DNA from: Congzhengia minquanensis
GTDB taxonomy: Bacteria; Bacillota; Clostridia; UBA1381; UBA9506
Assembly: GCF_014384785.1 (NCBI RefSeq)
Contig: NZ_JACRSU010000004.1
Location: forward strand, 186,001 to 250,000
DNA length: 64,000 bases
Reading direction: 5' to 3'
Part shown: piece after piece, positions 42,203 through 50,706 of the stretch
How positions within the stretch are numbered: position 1 is the stretch's first letter
Layout: each line of letters starts with the position of its first letter
The notes under the pieces: model-generated
Told to the model about the DNA's origin: nothing
The model's database searches: none
What the model saw: the letters and a program-made list of their open reading frames with translations, nothing else
Translations under genes and position numbers: made by a program

Positions 42203-42226
42203 AACTTTTCTCTCCTTTTCATGCTT

Positions 42227-42240
42227 AATGAAGTTTCATT
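42227..42240. promoter_or_regulatory. Operator-like palindrome AATGAA-GT-TTCATT
   Basis: Perfect 6-bp arms located between the -10 box and the start codon of the beta-helix gene, a normal repressor position. TGAAAC also recurs in the promoter spacer. Confidence 0.35.
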
Positions 42241-42241
42241 T

Positions 42242-42270
42242 ATTTTATAGCAATCGTTTCAAAAAGTCAA
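42242..42270 (-). promoter_or_regulatory. Promoter of the beta-helix gene
   Basis: Minus strand: TTGACT, 17 bases, TAAAAT. Confidence 0.6.
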
Positions 42271-42296
42271 TAACTTCAAGAAAAATAAAAAAATTA

Positions 42297-42325
42297 TTGT
42301 GTAAACAATAAAACTGTAGTATAAT
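42297..42325 (+). promoter_or_regulatory. Promoter of lysS
   Basis: TTGTGT, 17 bases, TATAAT, 34 bases before the lysS ATG. The leader is too short for a T-box. Confidence 0.7.
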
Positions 42326-42358
42326 ATTTGATATATACATAATTTTAGGAGGAATACC

Positions 42359-43846
42359 ATGTCACAGGAAAATAATTCAGTGCCGGAGCTGAGTGAACTT
42401 TTGCAAATCCGGCGGGACAAGCTGACCGAGCTGGTGAATGAGGGGAAAAATCCCTTTGAACAGGTGAAATTTGATAAAACGCACTATTGTGCTGATATTG
42501 AAAACAATTTCGAATCTATGGAGGGCGAAGTTGTGTCCGTTGCCGGGCGGCTTATGTCAAAACGCGGCATGGGAAAGGTAATGTTCTGCGATTTGCAGGA
42601 CGTTTCCGGAAAAATTCAGCTTTTTGTAAAGTTAGACGTGTTGGGTGAAGCGTCTTACGCCGCCTATAAAAAGCTTGACATCGGCGACATTGTGGGCGCA
42701 AAGGGAGAGGTGTTTAAAACCAAAACCGGCCAGGTTTCGGTGCGGGTTTCGGAATATACGCTGCTTTCCAAATCACTTTTGCCCCTGCCGGAGAAATTTC
42801 ATGGCATGACAGACACAGATTTAAGATACAGGCAGCGCTATGTGGACCTGATTATGAACGAAAGGTCCAGACAGACATTTTTAAAGCGCACACAGATTAT
42901 TAAAGAAATTCGAAATTTCTTAGATAATTTGGGTTTTATGGAAGTGGAAACGCCGGTGCTGCACACCATTCCGGGCGGCGCAGCGGCGCGGCCGTTCATC
43001 ACGCACCACAACACGCTGGACATTGACCTTTACATGAGAATTGCCCTGGAGCTGCATTTAAAGCGGCTGATTGTAGGCGGGTTTGAAAAGGTGTATGAAA
43101 TCGGCAGGGTGTTCCGCAACGAGGGCATGGACACAAAGCACAATCCCGAGTTTACGCTGTTAGAGCTTTATGAGGCCTATACCGACTATGAGCATATTAT
43201 GAATTTAACGGAAGACCTATACCGCCATGTGGCCCAGGCCGTTTTGGGCACCGGCGTGGTGGAATATGACGGCGCGACGCTGGACTTTTCAAAGCCCTTT
43301 GAGCGCATTTCCATGGTGGACGCTGTAAAAAAATATGCTGGCGTAGACTTTAATGAAATTGAAACGTTAGAGGAAGCCCGCAAGGTTGCCAAAGAGCACC
43401 ACATTCAGTTTGAGCCTCACCACCTGAAGGGAGATATTTTGAATTTGTTCTTCGACGAATTTGTTGAGGACAAGCTCGTTCAGCCCACCTTTTTAACTGG
43501 GCACCCGGTTGAAATTTCACCCTTGGCGAAAAAATGCCCGGGGGACAGCCGGTATACGGAACGGTTTGAGCTGTTTATTTGCGGCAGGGAATGTGCAAAC
43601 GCATTTTCCGAATTGAACGACCCCATAGACCAGAAAGAACGCTTTATGGCGCAGGTTGCCAAGCGTGACGCGGGGGACGACGAGGCCAGCATGATGGACG
43701 ACGATTTTGTTACGGCGCTGGAATATGGCATGCCGCCCACCGGCGGTTTGGGCATTGGAATTGACCGTTTGGTTATGATTTTAACCGGGGAAAACTCCAT
43801 TCGTGACGTGCTTTTGTTTCCGACAATGAAGCCTTTGGATAAGTAA
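42359..43846 (+). CDS. lysS: Lysine--tRNA ligase, class II
   Basis: 495 residues. An N-terminal OB-fold anticodon-binding domain ([20 protein letters not shown], residues about 55-150) precedes the class II core. Motif 1 surrounds [21 protein letters not shown], motif 2 is [21 protein letters not shown], motif 3 is [14 protein letters not shown] near the C-terminus. It charges tRNA-Lys in the cytosol. TAGGAGGAATACC precedes the ATG. It is a single-gene unit; a terminator appears about 100 bases downstream. It is the last gene before the AT-rich island. Confidence 0.97.
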   Translation: MSQENNSVPELSELLQIRRDKLTELVNEGKNPFEQVKFDKTHYCADIENNFESMEGEVVSVAGRLMSKRGMGKVMFCDLQDVSGKIQLFVKLDVLGEASYAAYKKLDIGDIVGAKGEVFKTKTGQVSVRVSEYTLLSKSLLPLPEKFHGMTDTDLRYRQRYVDLIMNERSRQTFLKRTQIIKEIRNFLDNLGFMEVETPVLHTIPGGAAARPFITHHNTLDIDLYMRIALELHLKRLIVGGFEKVYEIGRVFRNEGMDTKHNPEFTLLELYEAYTDYEHIMNLTEDLYRHVAQAVLGTGVVEYDGATLDFSKPFERISMVDAVKKYAGVDFNEIETLEEARKVAKEHHIQFEPHHLKGDILNLFFDEFVEDKLVQPTFLTGHPVEISPLAKKCPGDSRYTERFELFICGRECANAFSELNDPIDQKERFMAQVAKRDAGDDEASMMDDDFVTALEYGMPPTGGLGIGIDRLVMILTGENSIRDVLLFPTMKPLDK

Positions 43847-43947
43847 AGTGGCTTAAACACAGTGTTTCAGGGGTTTTAAAGCAGTTTGTCTTTATGTTTT
43901 ACGACAGAATTACGACAAATGACGAGCCATGATATAGTAAAAAAATT

Positions 43948-43990
43948 AGAACACTATTGCTTTTATATGGGCGATAGTGTTCTTTTTGTA
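43948..43990 (+). terminator. Terminator downstream of lysS
   Basis: AGAACACTATTGC (43948-43960), 10-base loop, GCGATAGTGTTCT (43971-43983) with one G-U pair, then TTTTTG. Confidence 0.75.
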
Positions 43991-44132
43991 TGTCAGGTGT
44001 ACAAATACATTTGACTTTTTGGAGCGGAAGTTCTGTATCAATGGTATCTAATCATTTTACAAATTCATAGTGGATATAATTTCACCGAACTATTATAATA
44101 TATACTTTCACGTCGTCCCTTCTGTAAAATCT

Positions 44133-44246
44133 TTACGAACGAATTAAATATTTACCATCTTCTAAAACGCCCATAAAATAAGGCTTTTCGGCACTTTGCG
44201 AAAATTGGATAAAAGTGATATTAATATAAAAGTCGTATCTTTTTGA
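44133..44246 (-). pseudogene. Remnant of a protein C-terminus, no start codon
   Basis: The minus strand reads 37 codons from SKRYDFYINITFIQF to EDGKYLIRS and then TAA, directly after an in-frame stop and without a credible start. The residue mix is protein-like. I do not recognise the family. It lies in the 819-base lysS-RpiR gap, which holds no intact gene. Confidence 0.3.
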
Positions 44247-44549
44247 TTATGAAAGGATATATTCGGCGTGGAAAAAAGCGCATATTTCTTTCACTAATCA
44301 GTCCTATGTATTTTATTTGTTTGGTGCTATGCTGCTCTGTGTTAAACAGGGTATATACAAGGAAGAAGAATATGGTTACTTATTTGCAGACATTATGAGG
44401 AAGCAATCGGACACGGCTCTTTGAATTATCACACAAAAAGGGGTCGAAAGGCAACGTACAAGGAATATGAGAATACAACCGGAGAAACTGCTCCGTGGCC
44501 TAAATCCGATGTATTTACAGATGATTACAACAGCTCAAATAATGAATGA
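44230..44549 (+). pseudogene. Degraded frameshifted gene, family unknown
   Basis: Two protein-like frames overlap at 44397-44424. The first (44230-44424) includes YERIYSAWKKAHISFTNQSY and EEEYGYLFADIM; the second (44397-44549) includes EEAIGHGSLNYHTKRGRKAT and ends VFTDDYNSSNNE. Neither has a start codon or ribosome site. A good terminator follows at 44594, as expected after a once-functional gene. It marks the left border of the AT-rich island. Confidence 0.4.
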
Positions 44550-44593
44550 AAGTAATTTATAAGCGCCTTTATATGGAAGGTGCAGATAGAAAG

Positions 44594-44640
44594 CAGACTG
44601 TGAGAAATGCGTATAACATAGTTCTCACAGTCTGTTTTTG
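44594..44640 (+). terminator. Terminator after the degraded gene
   Basis: CAGACTGTGAGAA (44594-44606), 15-base loop, TTCTCACAGTCTG (44622-44634): a perfect 13-bp stem, then TTTTTG. Confidence 0.8.
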
Positions 44641-44665
44641 TAAATAACGAGACAATCCCAAATGG

Positions 44666-45499
44666 TTAAAACTTTTTGTTTTGCAAGGATTCCTCTGTCG
44701 TTTTTATTGTATTGAATGCTTTTTTATCTTGACAAGATATGTAATAATAAATTGCATTGATAATCGCAAGCTGTGCTATTCTTGAATTAAGCCCTAAAAT
44801 ACTGTATTTCGTTTCATTGGAAGCAGTATAAAGCGCAACATCGCTTTGCTTCACTATTGGAGATTTTCCGTTGTTGGTGATAGAAATAGAAAAAGCACCA
44901 TTTTCTTTTGCGATTTTTAATGCATCTACAATATCTTTTGATGAACCTGAGTGGGAGATTCCAATCACAACATCTTTTTTCGTAAGATGAGAAGCGCTGA
45001 TTGACTGCATATGATTATCACTAAAGGCAATTGCATTATAACCTAATCGCATAAGTTTATGTTGAAAATCCAAAGCCACTGCCGAAGAATTCCCAAGACC
45101 ATATATGACAATCTTATTTGCGTTCATAATCATTTTAGCTGCAGTTTCAAGAGATTCTGAATCAAGGCTTTTTTTTGTCATTTCAAGAGAACAGTATATA
45201 TCATTAGAAACCTTTTCGAATATTTCGATACAGGAGTCTTCCTTTGAAATTCCGTCGGCTATTTTTGTACTGCCCTCTTCTCGAGCAAATGAAATTTTCA
45301 ATTCCTGATAGCCACTAAACCCAAGTCTTCGTGCAAATCGTACAAGCGTAGCCTCTCCACATTTGCACTCTTCAGCCAATTCACTTATAGACAATGATAT
45401 AATTTTTCCAGGATTTTTTATAAGCCAGTCGGCGACTCTCTTTTCCGCACCACCCATTTTATCATATAGCATTTTTATCTGTAATGTTGTTTTATTCAT
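44666..45499 (-). CDS. RpiR/MurR-family transcriptional regulator
   Basis: 277 residues. The N-terminal HTH_6 domain is KMGGAEKRVADWLIKNPGKI, SISELAEECKCGEATLVRFA, RRLGFSGYQELKISFA. The SIS domain (residues about 110-255) binds a phosphosugar: IVIYGLGNSSAVALDFQHKL, VVIGISHSGSSKDIVDALKI, KYSILGLNSRIAQLAIINAI. It stands upstream of, and divergent from, the sugar operon at 45947-56167, with four palindromic sites in between. Repression relieved by a sugar phosphate intermediate is the likely mode. The gene shares the AT-rich base use of the island. Confidence 0.92.
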   Translation of the reverse strand: MNKTTLQIKMLYDKMGGAEKRVADWLIKNPGKIISLSISELAEECKCGEATLVRFARRLGFSGYQELKISFAREEGSTKIADGISKEDSCIEIFEKVSNDIYCSLEMTKKSLDSESLETAAKMIMNANKIVIYGLGNSSAVALDFQHKLMRLGYNAIAFSDNHMQSISASHLTKKDVVIGISHSGSSKDIVDALKIAKENGAFSISITNNGKSPIVKQSDVALYTASNETKYSILGLNSRIAQLAIINAIYYYISCQDKKAFNTIKTTEESLQNKKF

Positions 45500-45604
45500 A
45501 ATTACCTCGCATTATATCCAAGAGCAATTTAACACATTTTTTGAAGTTCCATTGTTATATTTTCGAATATTTTACTTAACATGCAGTGATTGTATTTATG
45601 CAGT

Positions 45605-45739
45605 TTATAATCCATGAGGCTGAGAGTAGATTTTAAGTAATTCTAAAACAGTACAATTTTCATAAAAATCCGAAACATATTTTGAATCACAAGCATCAAG
45701 AGAAATAACTCCGTTTTCCACAAGCGTAATAAAGTCCAT
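45605..45739 (-). CDS. 44-residue protein, unknown, upstream of RpiR gene
   Basis: ATG 45739 follows AAGGAGACTATT at six bases, an excellent site. The 44-residue product begins MDFITLVENGVISLDACDSK and ends LLKIYSQPHGL; it is acidic, with two cysteines. It has its own promoter at 45782-45810 and lies 105 bases upstream of the RpiR gene on the same strand, so it is the first gene of that transcript. An operator copy lies between its promoter and start. I do not recognise it; it could be a small regulator or the remnant of a larger gene. Confidence 0.55.
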   Translation of the reverse strand: MDFITLVENGVISLDACDSKYVSDFYENCTVLELLKIYSQPHGL

Positions 45740-45761
45740 AATAGTCTCCTTGTAGGAATCT

Positions 45762-45776
45762 TGAAAATTATTTTCA
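45762..45776. promoter_or_regulatory. RpiR operator, copy 1
   Basis: TGAAAATTATTTTCA, a perfect 15-bp palindrome just downstream of the minus-strand -10 box. Confidence 0.75.
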
Positions 45777-45781
45777 TTTTT

Positions 45782-45810
45782 AGTATATCAAAAAAACAAA
45801 AAAATGTCAA
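45782..45810 (-). promoter_or_regulatory. Promoter of the 44-codon gene and RpiR gene
   Basis: Minus strand: TTGACA, 17 bases, TATACT. Operator copy 1 covers the likely transcription start. Confidence 0.8.
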
Positions 45811-45835
45811 TGATAAACCGTTTGAAAAAAAATAT

Positions 45836-45850
45836 TGAAAAATATTTTCA
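45836..45850. promoter_or_regulatory. RpiR operator, copy 2
   Basis: TGAAAAATATTTTCA, palindromic apart from the centre, 8 bases from copy 3. Confidence 0.75.
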
Positions 45851-45857
45851 GAAACTA

Positions 45858-45886
45858 TTGAAAATTATTTTCATATATGATAGAAT
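45858..45886 (+). promoter_or_regulatory. Promoter of the island operon, -35 inside operator copy 3
   Basis: TTGAAA, 17 bases, TAGAAT. Operator copy 3 (45859-45873, TGAAAATTATTTTCA) covers the -35 box, and copy 4 lies at about +20. Confidence 0.75.
45859..45873. promoter_or_regulatory. RpiR operator, copy 3
   Basis: TGAAAATTATTTTCA, identical to copy 1, overlapping the operon's -35 box. Confidence 0.75.
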
Positions 45887-45910
45887 TTATTTAAAACATA
45901 AAAAAGTTTA

Positions 45911-45925
45911 TGGAAATATTTTTCA
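45911..45925. promoter_or_regulatory. RpiR operator, copy 4
   Basis: TGGAAATATTTTTCA, a weaker match, located in the 5' untranslated region between promoter and first gene. Confidence 0.55.
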
Positions 45926-45946
45926 AATTAAAAGGAGAGTGTTAAA

Positions 45947-47350
45947 ATGTTGGATTTTAAAGTGAAAATCGGATTGATTCCTGATGTGCGTGATTTGTTT
46001 GATTTTTCTACTCGCAAAGGTATTTTTGAACCTGCAAAAGGTGTAGAAAATAAAAACAAAGTTTTAGAATATATCAAGAACAATTTTTCTGATGAAATTA
46101 CCGAGTTTTGTGATTTGGAATGGCTCAATGACTTGGGAGTTGTGTATAAGAACTTTGATTGTGATAGAGTTTGTGAGTACTTAAGAGAACAAAAAGTGGA
46201 TGCCATATTTATTATTAATTGTAATTTCGGAAATGAAGAGGTTTGTGGCCAAATTGCGAAGAAGATGGGACTCCCCGTTCTTTTGTGGGGACCTCAAGAT
46301 ATGGTCTTTGAGCCTGATGGACAGAGATACACAGACTGTCAGTGCGGTTTGTTTGCAATCAGTAAGCAGTTAAGGCGTTATGGTGTTCCGTTTAGTTATA
46401 TAGAAAATTGTGAGGTTGAAGATGATATATTTAAAGATGGACTTCATCAATTTTTATCAGTAGTTACAATGATTAAAAACTTTAAAGAAATGAGAATTAC
46501 ACAAGTTGGTACAAGACTTAATCCATTTAAGAGCGTTATGTATAACGAGCTTGAGCTGATGGAAAAGTTCGGTCTTAATATGCAGACTGTTAATATGGCT
46601 GTTGCCGAAAAGCATTTTAACGAAATTATGGAAACAAAGCAAGACAAGCTTAAGTTCTCCCTTGCAGATTTGAAGGAAAAATATGATGTTGACGGGCTTG
46701 ACGATGCTCTTCTTACAAAAATGCTTGCATTTGTTAATATGTATATAGAAATTTTTGAAGAAACTGATTCCGATGTAATGGCATCGGAGTGTTGGACGGC
46801 AATGCCTATGGCAATGGGCGCAAATCCTTGCCTTGCTATGAGCATCCTCTATGATATGGGATATATTGTTGCGTGTGAATCTGATATTTATGGAGCAATT
46901 ACAGCAGCACTTTTAACTTGTGCATCAAGAGGAAAGGTTGCTGCAACCTTTGGTGAATTTACAACAAGGCACCCCGGGAATAAAAACGCAGAGCTTTTAT
47001 GGCATTGCGGTCCATTCCCCTACTCAACAAAAAGAGATGACGAAAAGGCTATATTATTTAACACAAAACCCAGCTTTAGAGCGAAAGATGGCAAATATAC
47101 AATTGCAAGGTTTCAGGCAGACCATGGTCGCTATACATTGCTCGGTGGCGAATATCATACAACAGAGGGTCCTAATACATTCGGCACATATATGTGGGCA
47201 GAATTTAAGGACTTATCGAAAATTGAGAAAAAACTAATAAATGGCCCATATATTCATCATATGGTTGAAGCTTATGGTAATTATAGTGAAATTTTGAGGG
47301 AGTTTTGTAAATACGTTCCCGAACTTGATTTTGACCCGATAGAGGAATAA
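45947..47350 (+). CDS. L-fucose/L-arabinose isomerase-family protein
   Basis: 467 residues. The fold pattern of the fucose/arabinose isomerase superfamily is visible: IGLIPDVRDLFDF, FIINCNFGNEEVCGQIAKKM, PVLLWGPQD, ITQVGTRLNPF, then the C-terminal part with ASECWTAMPMAMGANPCLAM, ACESDIYGAITAALL and LWHCGPFPYS, which hold the likely metal-binding Glu, Asp and His. The family interconverts aldoses and ketoses with Mn2+. It is shorter than E. coli FucI (about 590), as in the short clostridial group. AAAAGGAGAG precedes the ATG. First gene of the island operon; the real sugar is not known. Confidence 0.78.
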   Translation: MLDFKVKIGLIPDVRDLFDFSTRKGIFEPAKGVENKNKVLEYIKNNFSDEITEFCDLEWLNDLGVVYKNFDCDRVCEYLREQKVDAIFIINCNFGNEEVCGQIAKKMGLPVLLWGPQDMVFEPDGQRYTDCQCGLFAISKQLRRYGVPFSYIENCEVEDDIFKDGLHQFLSVVTMIKNFKEMRITQVGTRLNPFKSVMYNELELMEKFGLNMQTVNMAVAEKHFNEIMETKQDKLKFSLADLKEKYDVDGLDDALLTKMLAFVNMYIEIFEETDSDVMASECWTAMPMAMGANPCLAMSILYDMGYIVACESDIYGAITAALLTCASRGKVAATFGEFTTRHPGNKNAELLWHCGPFPYSTKRDDEKAILFNTKPSFRAKDGKYTIARFQADHGRYTLLGGEYHTTEGPNTFGTYMWAEFKDLSKIEKKLINGPYIHHMVEAYGNYSEILREFCKYVPELDFDPIEE

Positions 47351-47373
47351 TATAAAGAAAGAAGGATTAAAAA

Positions 47374-48798
47374 ATGACAGACTTTTTATTTGATGTAGTT
47401 GCAACCGAACTTGAGGATGCAGTCGGAAGAGAAAACTGTTCTACAAGAACAATTGATAAACTCGCACATAGTGTTGACTATTTCTGGCTTTCAAGAATGT
47501 GGGCAGATAGAGGCTTAAGAATGCCTGAAGGCGACTTTATAGTTGCGCCAAAGGATGCAAAAGAAGTTTCTGCAGTATTAAAAATCGCAAATTACTATAA
47601 AATCCCTGTTACAACATGGGGCGCTGGTGGTGGCACACAAGGTGGCGCTGTTCCGGTTTGTGGTGGTATTGTATTAGACACAAAGAGAATGAATAAAATT
47701 TATGATGTGAATGAACAGGGTATGTACATAGAATGTGGCACAGGTGCTATCTATAAGCATCTTGAATATGCCGCAAACGAAAAAGGCTATGCAACAATGC
47801 ATTATCCATCTTCCCTTACATGTTCAACAGTTGGTGGATTTTTGGCTCATCGTGGAATTGGTGTATCATCAACTAAATACGGAAAAATTGATGATATGGT
47901 ACTTCAGATGGAGGTTGTTTTGCCAAATGGTGACATCATTGAAACATCACCTGCTCCAAAACATGCAGCAGGTCCTGATTTGAACCAAATATTTATCGGT
48001 TCAGAGGGTACACTTGGTGTTATGACAAAGGCTCAAATGAGAATTTATGAACAACCTGAATCAAGACAGTTTAGAGGATTTTTGTTCCATAATATGACAG
48101 ATGCTTTTAATTCAGGAAGAGAATTATTGCAAAAGTTCAAGCCATCAGTTATGCGTCTTTATGACGAAGCAGAAACTGCATCTTTAATCAAGAAAATTGT
48201 CGGAGTTGAAAAGAAAGGTGCATTTATGAATATTGCAATTGAGGGCGTTAAAGAAATGGCAGATCTTGAAATGAAGATTTTGCTTGAAACTTTCGCAAAA
48301 TACGGAGCAGAAGATTTAGGCTCAGAGTACGGTGAAAAATGGTGGAAAGAAAAGATTACATTCTTCTACCCAGGTCATATGATGGATATTCCGCAATGCT
48401 TTGGCACAATGGATACAATCGCACCTTATGATAAGATAGAAAAGATTTACTGGGCGATGAAGGAAGCAATTGAAACAAACTTCCCACAAGCTAAATTTAT
48501 CGCCCATTTCTCACACTGGTATGAGTGGGGTTGTATGATTTATGACAGATTTATTGTTGATGGCGATAAAGTTCCTCAAGACCCACACGAAGCTTTTAGA
48601 CTTCATCAAGCAATTTGGAACTGCGGTGTAAGAACTGCACTTGCTAACGGTGGTGTTGTAAACGACCACCACGGTGTAGGCATCAAACTCGGCAGACTTA
48701 TGAAAGAACAGTATGGACCTGCGATGCAGGTGTTTGAAGGAATTAAGAAACAACTTGACCCAAATGGTATTATGAATCCATTCAAGCTTGGACTTTAA
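47374..48798 (+). CDS. FAD-linked hydroxyacid dehydrogenase, GlcD/LctD type
   Basis: 474 residues. The PP-loop FAD-binding domain is seen in IVAPKDAKEVSAVLKIANYY, VTTWGAGGGTQGGAVPVCGG and SSLTCSTVGGFLAHRGIGVS; FIGSEGTLGVMTKAQMRIY ends that domain. The C-terminal FAD-oxidase domain contains histidine clusters (FSHWYEW, VNDHHGVGIKLGR). This is the GlcD/D-lactate dehydrogenase/alkyl-DHAP synthase family, which oxidises 2-hydroxy acids. With the Fe-S gene next to it and the EtfB-EtfA fusion at the operon's end it resembles the electron-bifurcating lactate dehydrogenase of acetogens. Substrate inferred as a lactate- or glycolate-like acid. Confidence 0.87.
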   Translation: MTDFLFDVVATELEDAVGRENCSTRTIDKLAHSVDYFWLSRMWADRGLRMPEGDFIVAPKDAKEVSAVLKIANYYKIPVTTWGAGGGTQGGAVPVCGGIVLDTKRMNKIYDVNEQGMYIECGTGAIYKHLEYAANEKGYATMHYPSSLTCSTVGGFLAHRGIGVSSTKYGKIDDMVLQMEVVLPNGDIIETSPAPKHAAGPDLNQIFIGSEGTLGVMTKAQMRIYEQPESRQFRGFLFHNMTDAFNSGRELLQKFKPSVMRLYDEAETASLIKKIVGVEKKGAFMNIAIEGVKEMADLEMKILLETFAKYGAEDLGSEYGEKWWKEKITFFYPGHMMDIPQCFGTMDTIAPYDKIEKIYWAMKEAIETNFPQAKFIAHFSHWYEWGCMIYDRFIVDGDKVPQDPHEAFRLHQAIWNCGVRTALANGGVVNDHHGVGIKLGRLMKEQYGPAMQVFEGIKKQLDPNGIMNPFKLGL

Positions 48799-48811
48799 GG
48801 AGGTAACTATA

Positions 48812-49882
48812 ATGAATTTTTCGCAAAAAGCAAAAGAACATATAGATAGTTGTCGTTTCTGCTGGATGTGCCACCATGTGTGTCCCGTAGGTAATGCAAC
48901 AGGATTAGAAAGAAACACAGCAAGAGCAAGAGCATTAGGGTTATCACTTGTTGCCCGTGGAGCTGTTGAATATTCAGAAGATATTATTAACAATGTTTAT
49001 GAATGTACACTTTGTGGCGGTTGTATGACAGACTGCGTAACAGGTTGGGACCCAGTAATGTTTGCTAAAGAAGCAAGACTTGGTGCGGCTCTAGATGGAA
49101 AACTTCCTGAATATGTATTAAAAATGATAAATAACCTTACCGAAAAGGGAAGTATTTACGGTGCAGAAAAGAATCCAAATATTCCTGTTTTTGAAGATAA
49201 GGATACATTGTTCTTCTTAGGGGAGGATACTCGTGCTAAAGGCTGTGCTAAAGCTGCAGTTGAACTGTTACAGAAAGCAGGAGTAAAATTTGCTTTACTT
49301 GAAAATGAGCCTAACAGTGGTGCGTCAATGAACTTTTTAGTAGGTGCTGCTAATGAAACAAAATCTATGATGGAGGAATGTACAAAAATCCTTTCTTCCT
49401 ATAAAACTGTTATCTGCTACGACCCTTATGATGCTGATGTAATACTTCGCGAATACAAGGAATGGGGCATTGATGTAAAGGCAGAGGTTAAGACATTTAC
49501 TTCATATGTGGCAGAGCTTATTGAGAACGGCGCATTAAAAATTAAAAATAATGGCAAGTCATATACTCCTCAAGATAGTCCATATCTTGCAAGAGATTTG
49601 GAAGAAACACAGCCAATCCGTAAAATTTTATCTGCTTGCGGAACTGTAAATGAAATGTTATTAAACAGAGAACACACCGTTTTAGCAGGTCAGCTTATTA
49701 TGGGTGAATATATGAATGATGTAATTGAAAAAATTGCGTCTAACAGATGGAGTAATGCCAAAAATATGAACACAAAAACTTTAGTTACTGCCTCTACTGC
49801 AGAATATGAATATTTGTCAAGAACGAAGCCTGAAGGTATGGAGCTTTTAAAAATTGAGGAGGTTGTTTTACAGTGCTTGTAA
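48812..49882 (+). CDS. GlcF-like Fe-S protein lacking all CCG cysteines
   Basis: 356 residues from ATG 48812, after TAAGGAGGTAAC. Two [4Fe-4S] ferredoxin motifs are intact: C14-x2-C17-x2-C20-x3-C24-P and C65-x2-C68-x2-C71-x3-C75. The rest aligns with the two CCG (HdrB/GlcF) domains, but their ligand cysteines are missing: FLGEDTRAKG stands where FVGCTA-type sequence is usual, PNSGASM where WCCGSP is usual, DSPYLARDL for DPCYLGR, and VLAGQLIMG for LCCGAGGG. It is likely an electron-transfer subunit between the flavoprotein and the ETF. It overlaps the next gene by 10 bases. Confidence 0.82.
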   Translation: MNFSQKAKEHIDSCRFCWMCHHVCPVGNATGLERNTARARALGLSLVARGAVEYSEDIINNVYECTLCGGCMTDCVTGWDPVMFAKEARLGAALDGKLPEYVLKMINNLTEKGSIYGAEKNPNIPVFEDKDTLFFLGEDTRAKGCAKAAVELLQKAGVKFALLENEPNSGASMNFLVGAANETKSMMEECTKILSSYKTVICYDPYDADVILREYKEWGIDVKAEVKTFTSYVAELIENGALKIKNNGKSYTPQDSPYLARDLEETQPIRKILSACGTVNEMLLNREHTVLAGQLIMGEYMNDVIEKIASNRWSNAKNMNTKTLVTASTAEYEYLSRTKPEGMELLKIEEVVLQCL

Positions 49883-50706
49883 ATCTTAAATATGTTTTAG
49901 ATTTAGCGGAAAAAGGCAATTTTGCAATTCCTGCATTTAATGTATATAATATGGAGACAGTAATGGGTATTATTAAAGCTGCAGAAGAAACAAAAGCCCC
50001 TGTTATTATTCAAAATTATTCAAGACTTGTAACGAACGAGGAAGGCTATTATCTTGCTCCAATTGTTTTGGCTGCAGCAGAAAAGGCAAGCGTTCCTGTT
50101 TGTTTCCATCTAGACCATGGTGCAAGCGAAGAAGCTGTTGTACGTTCACTCAGATTTGGTGCAACAGGAATTATGATTGATAAATCACTTCTTCCATTTG
50201 AGGAAAATGTAGCAGCAACAAAGTCTGTTGTAGAACTTTGTAAAGCAGTTGGAGTAGAGGTTGAAGGTGAAATTGGTCATGTAGGTACTGCTGCAAATGG
50301 CGATGAACAGACTACCGAGTACACAACTGTTGAAGAAGCAAAAACTTTTGTTGAAAACACAGGTGTTGTTGCACTTGCAATTGCAGTTGGTACGGCTCAC
50401 GGCAGATATAAGAAGGCTCCAAGGATTGCAATAGACAGAATTGCAGAAATTCACGATGCAGTTGACGCATCCCTTGTTTTACATGGCGGCAGTGGTATTC
50501 CTGATGAAGAAATTAAAGCTTCCATCAAAGCAGGTATCAGAAAAATCAACTTTGGTACAGACATTTGTTTTTCTTTCTTAGATAAAGTTTTTGAAACATC
50601 AAGGGATGTATATGCAATAGATCTATTTATGAAGGATGCAATAGAGAATGTAAAAGAGTTTGCAATTAAAAAAATTAAACTTTTGGGTGCGGAGAATAGA
50701 ATATGA
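49873..50706 (+). CDS. Class II fructose-bisphosphate-type aldolase
   Basis: 277 residues starting with GTG, which overlaps the end of the Fe-S gene; GGAGG lies eleven bases upstream. Zinc-dependent aldolase motifs: FAIPAFNVYNMETVMGIIKA, VCFHLDHGASEEAVVRSLRF (zinc histidines and catalytic Asp), VEGEIGHVGTA, AIAVGTAHGRYKKAPRI and LVLHGGSGIPDEEIKASIKA with INFGTD. The subgroup includes GatY/KbaY, FbaA and IolJ. It cleaves a ketose phosphate to dihydroxyacetone phosphate plus an aldehyde. Together with PfkB and IolB it looks like an IolJ/IolC/IolB trio. Overlaps the kinase by ATGA. Confidence 0.88.
   Translation: MLVNLKYVLDLAEKGNFAIPAFNVYNMETVMGIIKAAEETKAPVIIQNYSRLVTNEEGYYLAPIVLAAAEKASVPVCFHLDHGASEEAVVRSLRFGATGIMIDKSLLPFEENVAATKSVVELCKAVGVEVEGEIGHVGTAANGDEQTTEYTTVEEAKTFVENTGVVALAIAVGTAHGRYKKAPRIAIDRIAEIHDAVDASLVLHGGSGIPDEEIKASIKAGIRKINFGTDICFSFLDKVFETSRDVYAIDLFMKDAIENVKEFAIKKIKLLGAENRI

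Noticed and set aside
42203..42358. T-box or riboswitch before lysS
   Set aside because: The leader after the promoter is only about 30 bases, too short for either.
43870..43945. Possible integrase tail or att site after lysS (ACGACAGAATTACGACAAATGACGA-like)
   Set aside because: Short repeats recall integrase gene ends, but no frame or second att copy can be shown.
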